Source of the DNA: JAMQKA01 sp043951865
GTDB taxonomy: Bacteria; Bacteroidota; Rhodothermia; Balneolales; Balneolaceae
Length of the DNA: 64,000 bases
Direction: 5' to 3'
NCBI RefSeq assembly: GCF_043951865.1
Contig: NZ_JBINJF010000006.1
Span: 124,001 to 188,000 of the forward strand
A model generated the notes under the pieces. The model had not been told where the DNA came from. It did not search any database and saw only the letters and a program-made list of their open reading frames with translations. Numbering within the stretch: the first letter of the stretch is position 1; every line of letters starts with the position of its first letter. Position numbers and translations under genes: made by a program. Below, piece after piece: positions 38,682 through 47,729 of the stretch.

Positions 38682-39620
38682 ATGTGGACTTTTTTATTGA
38701 TTCTGATCCTCATCGGCGTGTTTATCGTCACCAAGGTTTTTATGGTGGTGGAAATGCGGGAAGAGGTCATCAAAGAACGCCTCGGCAAATACCATGAGAC
38801 GCTCAAGCCGGGCTTTCACTTCCTGATCCCCTTTGTGGATCGCCCCGCCTACCGGCAGGAGATGCGCGAGCAGGTGATCGACGTTCCCAGCCAAACCTGT
38901 ATCACCAAAGACAACATCGAGGTGGAAGTGGACGGGCTGGTGTACATCAAGGTGATGGATTCCTACAAAGCCAGTTACGGGATCAGCGATTACCGCCCGG
39001 CGGCCGTAAACCTGGCACAGACCACCATGCGGAGCGAAATCGGGAAGATTACGCTGGACGAGACGTTCTCGGAGCGCGAGCAGATGAACGAAAATATTGT
39101 CCGCGAGATCGACAAGGCCTCCGATCCGTGGGGCATCAAGGTGATGCGGTACGAAATTAAAAATATTCGTCCCTCCAGCGACGTCATCAACACCCTGGAA
39201 AAGCAGATGGAGGCCGAACGCGACAAGCGCGCCGAAATCACGGAATCAACCGGAACCCGTGATGCCCGCATCAACGAGTCGCAGGGCGAGCGGCAGTCGG
39301 CGATCCTGCTCTCCGAGGCGAACCGCCAGAAACGGATCAACGAGGCCAGGGGAAAAGCCCGGGAGATGGAACTGATTGCCAACGCCACCGCCAAGGGCCT
39401 GGGCCGCATTGCCGAGGCGATTGAACAGCCCGGCGGACCGCTGGCCGTTAAAACGCGGCTGACCGAACAGTTTATTGATCAGCTTGGCAAGGTCATGGAA
39501 GGAGCCAACATCTCGGTGCTCCCCACCGAAACCGCCAACCTTAAAACCTTTTTTGAAGGCGTAGAAAAAGTGAGCGACCACACCCAGCCCAATTCCAGAT
39601 CAACAGGAGACCTGCAATGA
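38682..39620 (+). CDS. SPFH/Band 7 (paraslipin-like) protein 1
   Basis: 312 residues. An N-terminal membrane anchor (WTFLLILILIGVFIVTKVFMV) is followed by the SPFH domain (ERLGKYHETLKPGFHFLIPF, DNIEVEVDGLVYIKVMD, DETFSEREQMNENIV) and a long charged helix (RAEITESTGTRDARINESQG) that would form a cage wall. It overlaps the next SPFH gene by 4 nt (ATGA), suggesting equal synthesis and a hetero-oligomer, in the manner of HflK-HflC. A role in membrane organisation or protease control is inferred. Confidence 0.88.
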   Translation: MWTFLLILILIGVFIVTKVFMVVEMREEVIKERLGKYHETLKPGFHFLIPFVDRPAYRQEMREQVIDVPSQTCITKDNIEVEVDGLVYIKVMDSYKASYGISDYRPAAVNLAQTTMRSEIGKITLDETFSEREQMNENIVREIDKASDPWGIKVMRYEIKNIRPSSDVINTLEKQMEAERDKRAEITESTGTRDARINESQGERQSAILLSEANRQKRINEARGKAREMELIANATAKGLGRIAEAIEQPGGPLAVKTRLTEQFIDQLGKVMEGANISVLPTETANLKTFFEGVEKVSDHTQPNSRSTGDLQ

Positions 39621-40558
39621 TAGAGACGATCAGCAAAGTAGTACTCGGAATACTCGCAATTTACATCCTCTACAAATTTATCCAGTCGATTCAACTGGTT
39701 CCCACGCAAAAAGCCTACATTGTGGAACGGCTCGGCCGGTACCAGAAGACACTGGGACCCGGTTTTCACGCCCTCATTCCGTTCCTGGACCAGGTGAAAT
39801 ACCGGCAGGATCTGCGGGAGGAAACGATCGAGGTGGAACCCCAGGAGTGCTTCACCAAAGACAATGTTAAGGTGGAAGTGGACGGGGTGATCTACCTGAG
39901 CGTCATCGACCCGGTCAACGCCAGCTACGGGGTCACCGACTACCGTTTCGCCTCGGTTCAACTGGCGCAAACCACGACCCGCTCGGTCATCGGCACGATG
40001 GACCTCGACGACACGTTCGAAGAGCGCGCCCTGATCAACAAAGAGGTGGTGGAAGTGCTTAGCGAGATGGAAAAGTCATGGGGCATCCGCGTGCACCGCT
40101 ACGAAATAAAAAATATTGTAACGCCCCGCACGATCCAGCGGGCGATGGAGCGGCAGATGACCGCCGAAAGAGAACGACGCGCCACGATAGCCCATTCTGA
40201 AGGCGTCATGGAATCATCCATCAACGATGCCGAAGGCGTGAAGCGGGAGGTCATCAACGTCTCCGAGGGCGAAATGCAGCGGCGAATCAACGAGGCGGAA
40301 GGGGTGGCCCGGGAGATTGAAGAACTGGCGGAGGCAACGGCCACTTCGATCGAAGCGATCGCCAAAGCCCTGAATACGCAAAAAGGCAAGGAGGCAATGC
40401 AGATGCGGCTGGCCGAAAAATATATTGACCAGCTGGCCAAGCTTTCGGATGAGGAAAATGAAGTTATCATCCCGACCGATATCACCAATTATGATGCCGT
40501 CATGAAGGGACTTTCCCTGGATAAGATCTCGATCGTACCGGACCGGGAGCAGGCGTAA
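39617..40558 (+). CDS. SPFH/Band 7 (paraslipin-like) protein 2
   Basis: 313 residues, a clear paralogue of the preceding gene: VERLGRYQKTLGPGFHALIP, DNVKVEVDGVIYLSVIDPVN, LDDTFEERALINKEVVEVL and a Glu/Arg-rich helix with repeated EGV and INDAEG/INEAEG phrases. It is translationally coupled to its partner. The two differ most in the C-terminal tails, as expected if they alternate in one ring. Together with NfeD at 38045 this is a three-gene membrane-microdomain cassette. Confidence 0.88.
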   Translation: MIETISKVVLGILAIYILYKFIQSIQLVPTQKAYIVERLGRYQKTLGPGFHALIPFLDQVKYRQDLREETIEVEPQECFTKDNVKVEVDGVIYLSVIDPVNASYGVTDYRFASVQLAQTTTRSVIGTMDLDDTFEERALINKEVVEVLSEMEKSWGIRVHRYEIKNIVTPRTIQRAMERQMTAERERRATIAHSEGVMESSINDAEGVKREVINVSEGEMQRRINEAEGVAREIEELAEATATSIEAIAKALNTQKGKEAMQMRLAEKYIDQLAKLSDEENEVIIPTDITNYDAVMKGLSLDKISIVPDREQA

Positions 40559-40658
40559 ATTTTCCCGGTCAACACTCCAACTTTTTATTGATATAAATCC
40601 CAGGCATCCATATCCTGAACCAAATATGGAACATTGAATATTCAGATTATCATTTATT

Positions 40659-41027
40659 ATGGATTTGCAGATTGAAGGCAAGGTAGTACAAGTGTTGGAA
40701 GAGGAGTCGGGAACCAGTAAAAATGGTCCCTGGCGCAAGCAGGAGTTCATCCTGGAAACGCAGGACCAGTATCCCAAAAAAGTTTGTATCACCCAGTGGG
40801 GCGACAATATCGACCAGTTTAACGTGCAGGAAGGCGAAACGATCACCGCACATATCGATATCCAGAGTCGCGAGTACAACGGCCGCTGGTATACCGATGT
40901 TAAAGCGTGGAAAATTGAACGGGGACAAGGTGGAAATCCAGGAGGTCCTCCGGAGGATGATGTACCTTTTAATGACCAGGAGCCCACCATTGACATGGAC
41001 AACCTGGATGACGATGTCCCGTTTTAG
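40659..41027 (+). CDS. DUF3127 domain-containing protein
   Basis: 122 residues. It opens MDLQIEGKVVQVLEEESGTS and carries WRKQEFILETQDQYPKKVCI, with an acidic Pro/Gly-rich tail ending DDDVPF. This OB-like family is widespread in Bacteroidota relatives, and the tail resembles the acidic C-terminal peptide of single-stranded-DNA-binding protein (DDDIPF). A nucleic-acid-linked role is therefore inferred but not proven. The gene stands alone, 100 nt after the SPFH pair. Confidence 0.85.
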   Translation: MDLQIEGKVVQVLEEESGTSKNGPWRKQEFILETQDQYPKKVCITQWGDNIDQFNVQEGETITAHIDIQSREYNGRWYTDVKAWKIERGQGGNPGGPPEDDVPFNDQEPTIDMDNLDDDVPF

Positions 41028-41103
41028 GAAACATCCTTTCTGAGAGTGGTAAACCTGTTGTAAAACAGCACTCAACCGGGGTACTGCCGCAGCTTTTTAC
41101 TGA

Positions 41104-41226
41104 AAGATGACTTTGCAAAACCCTCATTTCCTCGTTTTGAGGAAGTTGTACTTCCGTTTGCAAGGTCAATAAAGTCGGTGGTGCAACCACCTCTCAACAA
41201 AATAGTGGGTTCTGCAAAGATCCCTG
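41104..41226. repeat. Family A palindromic repeat, copy 3
   Basis: Same order as copy 1: CTTTGCAAAACCCTCATTTC, GGAAGTTGTACTTCC, GGTGGTGCAACCACC, CAACAAAATAGTGGGTTCTG. The inner hairpins differ from copy 1 at paired positions (GGGAG/CTCCC became GGAAG/CTTCC; GGTAG/CTACC became GGTGG/CCACC), so pairing is kept. Confidence 0.8.
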
Positions 41227-41494
41227 AAAATATCGCCATTATCCGGGACCTGTTTGGGATTGCGGAGAAACGAGCACACCAACAGTCAGACTCCCGATCT
41301 TAAGCCACTGTTGAATAATCAGAATGTTGACCGGCCACCCAATTCAGTTTAACCGAAAATATTTGCTTGATTTTACAACGAGGTATTAAAAAGTAAATAT
41401 CCCGATACCGTGGGGAATAATACGCACAACCTCTCGTTGGTCGATTCATTATGTATAACGATATACGTTAAATTTAATCTTCATAAAGGTAATA

Positions 41495-42085
41495 ATGACT
41501 ATTTTTCCGAAATATTTAGCATCAATTGTACTGGCAATATCTCTCCTGGGATGTCAAAATGATACTCCCGAGCAGACACCGCCCGAATCATCGCAGCCGC
41601 AATCCGGGCAACAATCGCAGCAACCCGGCCCAATGGGTGCAATGCAGCAGCAGGCTCCGGAGGTTGATCTTTCTGATGAGGAAGTGGGTACATTTGCGGA
41701 CGCCATCATGAATGCCCAGCAGATTCAGATGAAAGCGCAGCAGCAGATGGTGGGAATTATCAAGGAAGAAGGGCTTGACGTTGAAACCTATCAGCAGATC
41801 GCAAAATCGACACAGATGGGAGAGTCGCCCGAAGAGAGTGGAGCCAGCCAAGAAGATATAGAGAAGTTCGAGAGTGCTTCTGAAGCTATGCAGGAAGCCC
41901 AAAAAGAGATTCAAAATCAAATAGCCTCGGCCGTAGAAGAGACCGGTATGGAGATGCAGCGATTCCAGGAAATCAACAGGGCCGTCCAGCAGGATCCCGA
42001 ACTGCAAAAGCAGATACGATCAAAACTGCAGGAGCGGATGCAAGGTCAAGGCCAGGGCGTACCGGGAATGCCGCAAGGCAACTAA
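41495..42085 (+). CDS. DUF4168 lipoprotein
   Basis: 196 residues with a lipoprotein signal (LAISLLGC, Cys about residue 20). A Gln/Pro-rich linker (QSGQQSQQPGPMGAMQQQ) is followed by a helical DUF4168 domain (LSDEEVGTFADAIMNAQQIQ ... TGMEMQRFQEINRAVQQDPE) and a Gln/Gly tail. The domain function is unknown. A strong terminator follows, so it is a single-gene unit or the end of one. Confidence 0.85.
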   Translation: MTIFPKYLASIVLAISLLGCQNDTPEQTPPESSQPQSGQQSQQPGPMGAMQQQAPEVDLSDEEVGTFADAIMNAQQIQMKAQQQMVGIIKEEGLDVETYQQIAKSTQMGESPEESGASQEDIEKFESASEAMQEAQKEIQNQIASAVEETGMEMQRFQEINRAVQQDPELQKQIRSKLQERMQGQGQGVPGMPQGN

Positions 42086-42114
42086 GGACAGAACGCTTTT
42101 CAGGCCGATTATTT

Positions 42115-42149
42115 AAATAGCCTGCCTTTAGGGCAGGCTATTTTTTTTT
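42115..42149 (+). terminator. Rho-independent terminator after DUF4168 gene
   Basis: A perfect stem AAATAGCCTGCC/GGGCAGGCTATTT around TTTA, followed by nine T. It is 30 nt after the stop codon and is one of the clearest terminators in the window. Confidence 0.93.
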
Positions 42150-42977
42150 CGCCTTCTCCCGCAAGGGAGACACTGCCCCTGCTTGATCCAATCTCTAACT
42201 TGTGATTTGCCTTCAGATCTCGATCCCGCGTGTTTGTTCCTTTTATCGACTTCATGGTTGTTCTCGCTGTCAATTTATCACTCCTGCAAACATATTTTCA
42301 AGGCAGGGCCGAATCAGTTGCATCGCTATGCGCTCTAACCTGTTTTTATCAGCCTTTTTCCCAATTTTTTCACCGGACAACTGTGCATATAAACACATAA
42401 ATTAACAGGCCCTTTCTCGATCTATAGAAATTGCGTAATTCAGGATAACCAAAAAACATCAAGATAATCTCCCTCCTTAAGGATAGTGCCAAAATCCGTG
42501 TTTTTGCGGAATCTGGGAGAAGGTGTTCAACTAAGCTGGAAGAGTCCGCTCAGCGATTTGCAGCCCCCTGGCTCAACTTCAGGAACGGCTGAAGTTGAGC
42601 GTCTCCCCACAAGAGGAGACGGATATACTCCGTTCTTACATGGAACGACCGTTAAAAGCAGCCCGGGAATTTTGAGCTTTAGGGGAACATTAGTACTCCA
42701 TTTTCGCTAACAATATCCTTATGCAGAATCTCAAACCCAGTGAGACAAAAGCGCTCACTCACAACGAGAAGGATTTAAAAATTATTTAACAATAAAAGCT
42801 CCTGTGATTTCGTACCTTTCAACTTCTGCAAATTGAATATTATCTACAGCAGGCAGGCAAAACCCCCGGCAAGCAGGTCCACAATTCCATCATGTTTTCC
42901 TGCAGGAGACTTTTGGAACGCAGTCGGAGATCCTGCACCGATTTGTCAATAACATCTAAACATAAAGAGAGTCGATC
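42150..42977. other. Long intergenic region with three consecutive hairpins
   Basis: About 830 bp without a convincing gene. At 42571-42633 three hairpins stand head to tail: GCTCAACTTCAG/CTGAAGTTGAGC (12-bp perfect stem), GTCTCC/GGAGAC, and ACGGA/TCCGT around TATAC. The arrangement recalls family A, but the sequence is different. Open frames at 42202-42405 and 42486-42710 lack any protein-like features. Confidence 0.5.
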
Positions 42978-43097
42978 ATGGAAGAAGAATTAGAAACGAT
43001 ATCCGAAGAGGAAAAAGAGCAGTTTCGCGATCTTTATAAAAAGATCTTAGAGGCTATTGACGCCAACCGCGAAGATGAAAAAGAGCCCACCGCTTGA
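42978..43097 (+). CDS. Small acidic protein, 39 residues (hypothetical)
   Basis: Reads MEEELETISEEEKEQFRDLY and ends EDEKEPTA; about half the residues are Glu, Asp or Lys, and it is strongly helical in character. It lies 130 nt upstream of the lipoprotein gene on the same strand and is preceded by an A-rich leader. Coding by chance cannot be excluded, but the start codon and composition are suggestive. No family is recognised. Confidence 0.35.
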   Translation: MEEELETISEEEKEQFRDLYKKILEAIDANREDEKEPTA

Positions 43098-43227
43098 CCC
43101 ATTCCCGCCTGGCTGAAAAAAAATCAGACTTCATTAGGGGTACCCCTCCGGTTAGTGTGTATTGCAAGTGAAAATGGGACTCATCCCGAGCAATCTTTCA
43201 CAAAACCCAATGTTGAGGTACTTACCC

Positions 43228-43989
43228 ATGAACGTTCCAAAACTATTGGCCCTGTTAACAGTAACCGCCGGCTTATTACTTATAGTTACCGGCTGTGACG
43301 TTGGCGGCACCAGTGCCGACGGTCCAAAAGAAGTGGCCGTCAACATGAAGCTTCAGCCGACCCCCAAGGCGAAGGTAACATCCGCAACATCACCCACAAC
43401 ACTTTCTGTCGACACCCTCACTGAAATAAAATTTTTGGTAGAGGAGCTGGAACTGGAAAGTGCGATTGCTGGTGACACGCTTGATTTTGAAGCCGAAGAC
43501 CTTGTGGTCAACCTGCCGCTGGATGGCAGTGAATTCCAGCTGACTTCCAAAACCGTGCCCGAGGGAGTGTACGAAGAGTTTGAACTGGAGATTGAAAACG
43601 ATGATGACGTACAGGAAGTAAACGATCCCGACTTTTATGACAATGACAGAACGTACTCTATCGTAATTAAAGGGGTATACAACGGTGAAGCTTTTACCTA
43701 CCGCTCAGAAGAGGATTTTGAAATCGAACTTGAACTGAATCCCCCGCTGGAGATCACCGAAAACAGCGCCTCCTTTGCAGTCAACATCAGTATTGATCCC
43801 GCCATCTGGTTTGCAGACTCACAGAGCGGCAACTCGCTGGATCCGACGGATCCGTCAAACCGAGAGAAAATTGATGCCAATATTGAACGATCCTTTGAAG
43901 CGGAAAGTGAAGAAGAGGACGACGATGATATCGATGATGACGACGACAATGATGAGGATCAGGATGAAGACGATGACGATGATGACTAG
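43228..43989 (+). CDS. Lipoprotein with DUF4382-like domain and Asp-rich tail
   Basis: 253 residues from ATG 43228, chosen because TTGAGG lies upstream and the signal peptide then reads MNVPKLLALLTV ... LLLIVTGC (lipobox). The frame itself opens at 43162. The body (VAVNMKLQPTPKAKV, TLTEIKFLVEELELE, VPEGVYEEFELEIENDD) has the two-layer strand pattern of DUF4382-type domains, ending SASFAVNISIDPAIWF. The last 35 residues are almost all Asp and Glu. Acidic tails of this kind can bind calcium or serve halophily. It lies upstream of the sigma-factor operon. Confidence 0.7.
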   Translation: MNVPKLLALLTVTAGLLLIVTGCDVGGTSADGPKEVAVNMKLQPTPKAKVTSATSPTTLSVDTLTEIKFLVEELELESAIAGDTLDFEAEDLVVNLPLDGSEFQLTSKTVPEGVYEEFELEIENDDDVQEVNDPDFYDNDRTYSIVIKGVYNGEAFTYRSEEDFEIELELNPPLEITENSASFAVNISIDPAIWFADSQSGNSLDPTDPSNREKIDANIERSFEAESEEEDDDDIDDDDDNDEDQDEDDDDDD

Positions 43990-44145
43990 TGTCGTTGTTA
44001 TTAGGTTCGCAAAGTACAAGTTGCGTCTAAGTATTTTAAATTCGGCATGAAGGCAAAATATGCACACCTAACTACTGCACGAATTAATCTCATCACAGTA
44101 ACTTCACCAGGAAATATCATCGACAACTCCGGCATACCAACCCGG

Positions 44146-44184
44146 ACAGGAGTCCCGCTTCGTCAGGGCTCCTGTTTATTTTGT
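44146..44184 (+). terminator. Probable terminator after the Asp-rich lipoprotein
   Basis: The stem ACAGGAG-CCC/GGG-CTCCTGT with a single bulged T is followed by TTATTTTG. It lies about 160 nt downstream of the stop codon, further than usual, and before family A copy 5. Confidence 0.65.
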
Positions 44185-44356
44185 ACAACCCGGCTTCTCG
44201 CAGGAGATCTCCTCCAGGTTTAATGCCGGGCATCGGGACAAATTCGAAACAAAATTACAGGCTATAAATGGAGCGTTTAATGCGCAACCAACCGGGTTTA
44301 CGAAACATAATGGTTTTACAAAATCCGCTATATCCAAAGCCTGGCTACACCATGTT

Positions 44357-44498
44357 AGAGGGCTTTGAAAAACCAGGAGTGTTGGTCAAGATCAACCCCT
44401 AATCGGATGCGGAACCGCAGTTTATATCCCAAAAATGAGGGTTTCGAATCCGCGAAAATGACGATATTGGCCAAAATAACGGTTTTGCAAAGCCCTCT
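44357..44498. repeat. Family A repeat, divergent copy 5
   Basis: The ends AGAGGGCTTTG and TTTGCAAAGCCCTCT flank an inner part that differs from copies 1-4: GATGCGGAACCGCAGTTTAT, ATCCCAAAAATGAGGG and ATCCGCG. The phrase TTTATATCCCAAA is shared with copy 6. The outer inverted ends are almost perfect. Confidence 0.65.
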
Positions 44499-44560
44499 TT
44501 TACTTAACTTGCGGACAGTAAAGGAGAACTTTTAAAACCAAAAATATCAGTCGATAGCAG

Positions 44561-45151
44561 ATGGCAGATCCCGCTCTTATTCAGCTTATCCTGGTTGCAT
44601 TGGCCACGTCTCCGGTAGAAGAGCTGGACCAGGCTGGGCTGGCCGCCCGGATCAGGCAGGGCGACCACGATGCATTCAGATCGTTTTACGAGGCGCATCA
44701 CCAGTCGCTGTTCCGGTTTCTGCGCAGTAAAAACATCGATTCAGCAACCACAAAGGATCTCATCCAGCAGGCGTTTGTCTATATCTGGGAACATCGCGAT
44801 ACCATCGATCCTGCAAAATCCCTGCGCGCCTACCTGTTTAAAATTTCATACACCCGGATGCTGAACCATGTGCGGGATCACAAAAAATTTGACGGCTCAC
44901 AACCGATTCCCACGAAACAGACCAAACATACCCCCGAAGACGAGGCCCGAGCCAAGGAGCTGAATGTAGCGATCTCCGCCGCAATCGCTGCCATGCCGGA
45001 ACGGCGCAGCCAGGTCTTCGAACTCTGCTTCATGCAACAGCTGACCTATAAAGAGGTGGCTGACGCACTGGATCTGAGCGTAAAAACGATCGAAAATCAC
45101 ATGGGATTGGCCCTCAGGGATATGAGGAAAGCGCTTCAACAATATATATGA
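44561..45151 (+). CDS. ECF RNA polymerase sigma factor, FecI-like
   Basis: 196 residues. Region 2 shows FRSFYEAHHQSLFRFLRSKN and DLIQQAFVYIWEHRDTIDP; region 4 shows MPERRSQVFELCFMQQLTYK and VADALDLSVKTIENHM, the helix-turn-helix that reads the -35 box. This is the common ECF group of Bacteroidota-like genomes that is linked to FecR and STN-TonB receptors, all of which are downstream here. It should direct transcription of the operon after a signal passes through receptor and FecR. Confidence 0.93.
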   Translation: MADPALIQLILVALATSPVEELDQAGLAARIRQGDHDAFRSFYEAHHQSLFRFLRSKNIDSATTKDLIQQAFVYIWEHRDTIDPAKSLRAYLFKISYTRMLNHVRDHKKFDGSQPIPTKQTKHTPEDEARAKELNVAISAAIAAMPERRSQVFELCFMQQLTYKEVADALDLSVKTIENHMGLALRDMRKALQQYI

Positions 45152-45246
45152 ATCCGGGTTGGGGGTATCCCCCGCCACCGCGTGTATTACGGGTAGAAAC
45201 CCATATTTATCCGGAATCAATTACTGACTGATTAACCAATGCAATT

Positions 45247-46719
45247 ATGAATACTTCAAAATCAAACTTCTGCCTTCATCACACCATCCCTGTTCTGCTC
45301 GTGCTTCTTCTGGTGTTCGCAGCAAGCTGCACGCTCGACGGACTGGATGATGAAATTAACGACTCTGTCACCCAGGAAGACCTGCAAGCGGCCAGCCAGA
45401 TTTTGGGAGAATCACTCTCCTCTGACAACAGCGGCTTGATGCTAAGCCTGAACGATGCCCTGACAACCATGTCTGCTGATGGATTTGTGACGGATGGAAC
45501 GAGACCGAAAGCCAATGGCTCATCCCTCCAAAATGACGACAGCGGACGGGGCAATGAGTCGAATTACAGCTATTCATACGATGCTGCCACCGGAATACAT
45601 ACAATATCATTCACCCGATCGGTTGACCGGCCGCTGTTCAGCAAGACGGTTACCGATACGCTCAAATATATTTTCAGAGACAACAACGGAAATTTTGTAG
45701 AGCTACCCCGGCAGGAGCGAGAGCGCATTGAGTCGATCGACTTCAACAGCTACCGGCAGGGGTCAACAGAAACCCCCTCCAAAACCTCGTCTTTTCTCCG
45801 TACCGACACATTGATCATCAGCGGCGTCTCTTCGGCGTCGTCCACCCTGCGGATCGACGGGGTCCACAACGGGAGTGGAACATTCAGAACGGAACGGGCT
45901 GGTAGACCCGTTACCGAACGGGGATACCAGCTTGAAATCAACTTCCTGAATATCGAGATCGACAAAGCGGTGGCCGGCCGGGAACTCCGGCAAGGAGTGA
46001 CGGGGACCCTGACCTGGGAGATGAGTATCGAAAAGAATACCGATGGAAATGGAGATACGCAGACCCTCACCGGCACCATCGAGATGAACGGGGATGGAAC
46101 GGCCCTGCTGCGTTTCCAGAATTTCCTGAAGATATTCCATGTAAACCTGGATGACGGCGACGTAAAGGACGTGGATCGTGAATTTGAAGGACGTGTAACT
46201 TCGGTGAACGAGGAGCGCCGGTCGTTTACCCTGCGCAGCGGACGTGAAGTTTTTGTCAACGACCAGACTGAATTTGATGATGACTACCGTTCCCTCCGCC
46301 AGGTTCGGAATGCGCTGCAAAATGGTACTGAAGTATGGGCCGAAGGAGAGGGATACCGCGAAGGAAACCGCTTTCTTGCCACTGAAGTCGAATTTGAACG
46401 AGAAGATGATGGCGATGACATCGGTGAAGATGGCAGTCACGAATTTGAAGCCCGCGTTACCTCCGTCAACCTTGGCTTGAATACCGTAACCCTCGCGGGA
46501 GAGGTCATCGTCAGGGTTAACAGCCAGACCGTTGTTGACGATGACAGCGATTACCGCTCACTCCAGGAGGTCAGTGACGCCCTGGCCCGGGGCGTTGCAG
46601 TGGTAGCGGAAGGAGAAGCTGTCGTACCCGCCGATACGAGTGAGGCCAACCTTCGTGCTCTCGAGATCTCTTTCGAAACCGAGGACGAGAACAGTGATGA
46701 TGACGACAATGACGATTAA
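45247..46719 (+). CDS. Lipoprotein with two DUF5666-like domains and acidic tail
   Basis: 490 residues with a lipoprotein signal (LLLVFAASC). The N-terminal half is unrecognised (GIHTISFTRSVDRPLFSKTV, TLTGTIEMNGDGTALLRFQN). Residues about 310-385 and 395-480 are two related DUF5666-like units: EFEGRVTSVNEERRSFTLRS and FEARVTSVNLGLNTVTLAGE, each followed by QT-DDDYRSL and WAEGEG/VAEGEA. The end is NSDDDDNDD. It lies between the sigma factor and FecR genes, where such a gene is not usual, and shares the Asp-rich tail with the lipoprotein at 43228. A role as a sensed or sensing surface component is inferred. Confidence 0.75.
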   Translation: MNTSKSNFCLHHTIPVLLVLLLVFAASCTLDGLDDEINDSVTQEDLQAASQILGESLSSDNSGLMLSLNDALTTMSADGFVTDGTRPKANGSSLQNDDSGRGNESNYSYSYDAATGIHTISFTRSVDRPLFSKTVTDTLKYIFRDNNGNFVELPRQERERIESIDFNSYRQGSTETPSKTSSFLRTDTLIISGVSSASSTLRIDGVHNGSGTFRTERAGRPVTERGYQLEINFLNIEIDKAVAGRELRQGVTGTLTWEMSIEKNTDGNGDTQTLTGTIEMNGDGTALLRFQNFLKIFHVNLDDGDVKDVDREFEGRVTSVNEERRSFTLRSGREVFVNDQTEFDDDYRSLRQVRNALQNGTEVWAEGEGYREGNRFLATEVEFEREDDGDDIGEDGSHEFEARVTSVNLGLNTVTLAGEVIVRVNSQTVVDDDSDYRSLQEVSDALARGVAVVAEGEAVVPADTSEANLRALEISFETEDENSDDDDNDD

Positions 46720-46747
46720 CATCCAATTGAACTCCCAATAAAAGATC

Positions 46748-47713
46748 ATGGACGATCAGCTATCACATAACGATCCGGATCTCGAGCTGGCCCGTCAAAT
46801 AGGAGATCTGCTGGAGCACGGGCAGTCGCTGGAATCAGTGGATGATCCGCTCATTCGCGAACTGGCGGCCTACCGCAAGCGGCAACATCGATCGCTGGCC
46901 CGGGAACCGATTGACAGCGAGACTCTTTGGAATCGAATCCACCAGGCAACAACCCGCAGCGGTCCGGCTCCCGCTGCCCGCATATTCTCCATGCCGGCGG
47001 TGCGCTGGGCCGCGGCCGCGGCGATCCTGGTGGCTGCCCTGTCAGGAATCCTGTATTTACAGTTCTTACAGGAACCTCAACTGGTTGCGGAGTCGGCCTC
47101 CGCAGTTGAAACCGTGCAACTTCCTGACGGTTCCGAAGTTACGCTTCGTCCGCATTCCAGGCTCTTTTCTGTCTCCGAGACCGACGACCAGCTTCTTTAC
47201 CAACTTTCGGGCGAAGGATATTTTGAAGTCATCACAGATCCCTCGCGCACGTTTGCCGTTGCAGCTGGAAGAGGACGCGTAGATGTGCTCGGCACCAGGT
47301 TTACTGTAAGCAGCTGGGGAAACCGTACCCAGGTATTCCTGGAAGAGGGAACCGTTCGTTTTGAGGGGTCCTCAAAAACGGATGCCCTGGTTCTTGAACC
47401 AGGACAAGCCGCCGTATTGAACCAGTATCAGGCAAATCCCGTGCTCACTGAGGGCTCCGCATCAGAGTTTACTGACTGGCTGCGCAACGAGCTGGTCTTT
47501 GAGAACAGGTCTGCCAAGCGTATATTTGACGAGATTGAACAACATTTCGGGATCACCATCTCCGCCCCGCAAAATGTGACGGAGATGTATCTCAGCGGGT
47601 CGCTTTCCCTTGAAGATCGAGAAAAAACCCTTGCGTACCTGGGACAAACACTGGACGGCCGATTCCGGCAGACGGGTGAACGGTCCTACGCCTTTATAAC
47701 TAACCGAGAGTAG
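46748..47713 (+). CDS. FecR-type anti-sigma factor
   Basis: 321 residues. A cytoplasmic N-terminus of about 80 residues is followed by one membrane segment (RWAAAAAILVAALSGILYL) and the FecR domain (VQLPDGSEVTLRPHSRL, GEGYFEVITDPSRTFAV, VDVLGTRFTVSS, FLEEGTVRF). The C-terminal DUF4974-like part (FENRSAKRIFDEIEQHFGI ... YLSGSLSLEDREKTL) contacts the receptor. It transmits the receptor signal to the sigma factor encoded at 44561. Confidence 0.92.
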   Translation: MDDQLSHNDPDLELARQIGDLLEHGQSLESVDDPLIRELAAYRKRQHRSLAREPIDSETLWNRIHQATTRSGPAPAARIFSMPAVRWAAAAAILVAALSGILYLQFLQEPQLVAESASAVETVQLPDGSEVTLRPHSRLFSVSETDDQLLYQLSGEGYFEVITDPSRTFAVAAGRGRVDVLGTRFTVSSWGNRTQVFLEEGTVRFEGSSKTDALVLEPGQAAVLNQYQANPVLTEGSASEFTDWLRNELVFENRSAKRIFDEIEQHFGITISAPQNVTEMYLSGSLSLEDREKTLAYLGQTLDGRFRQTGERSYAFITNRE

Positions 47714-47729
47714 ATATCGAACCAATCAC

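Noticed and set aside
38682..40558. Naming the SPFH pair hflK and hflC
   Set aside because: The lengths and the NfeD neighbour fit paraslipins better; no FtsH-linked features were seen.
42202..42710. Two short open frames in the gap after the DUF4168 gene
   Set aside because: One runs across the tandem hairpins; neither has a signal peptide, domain or plausible ribosome site.
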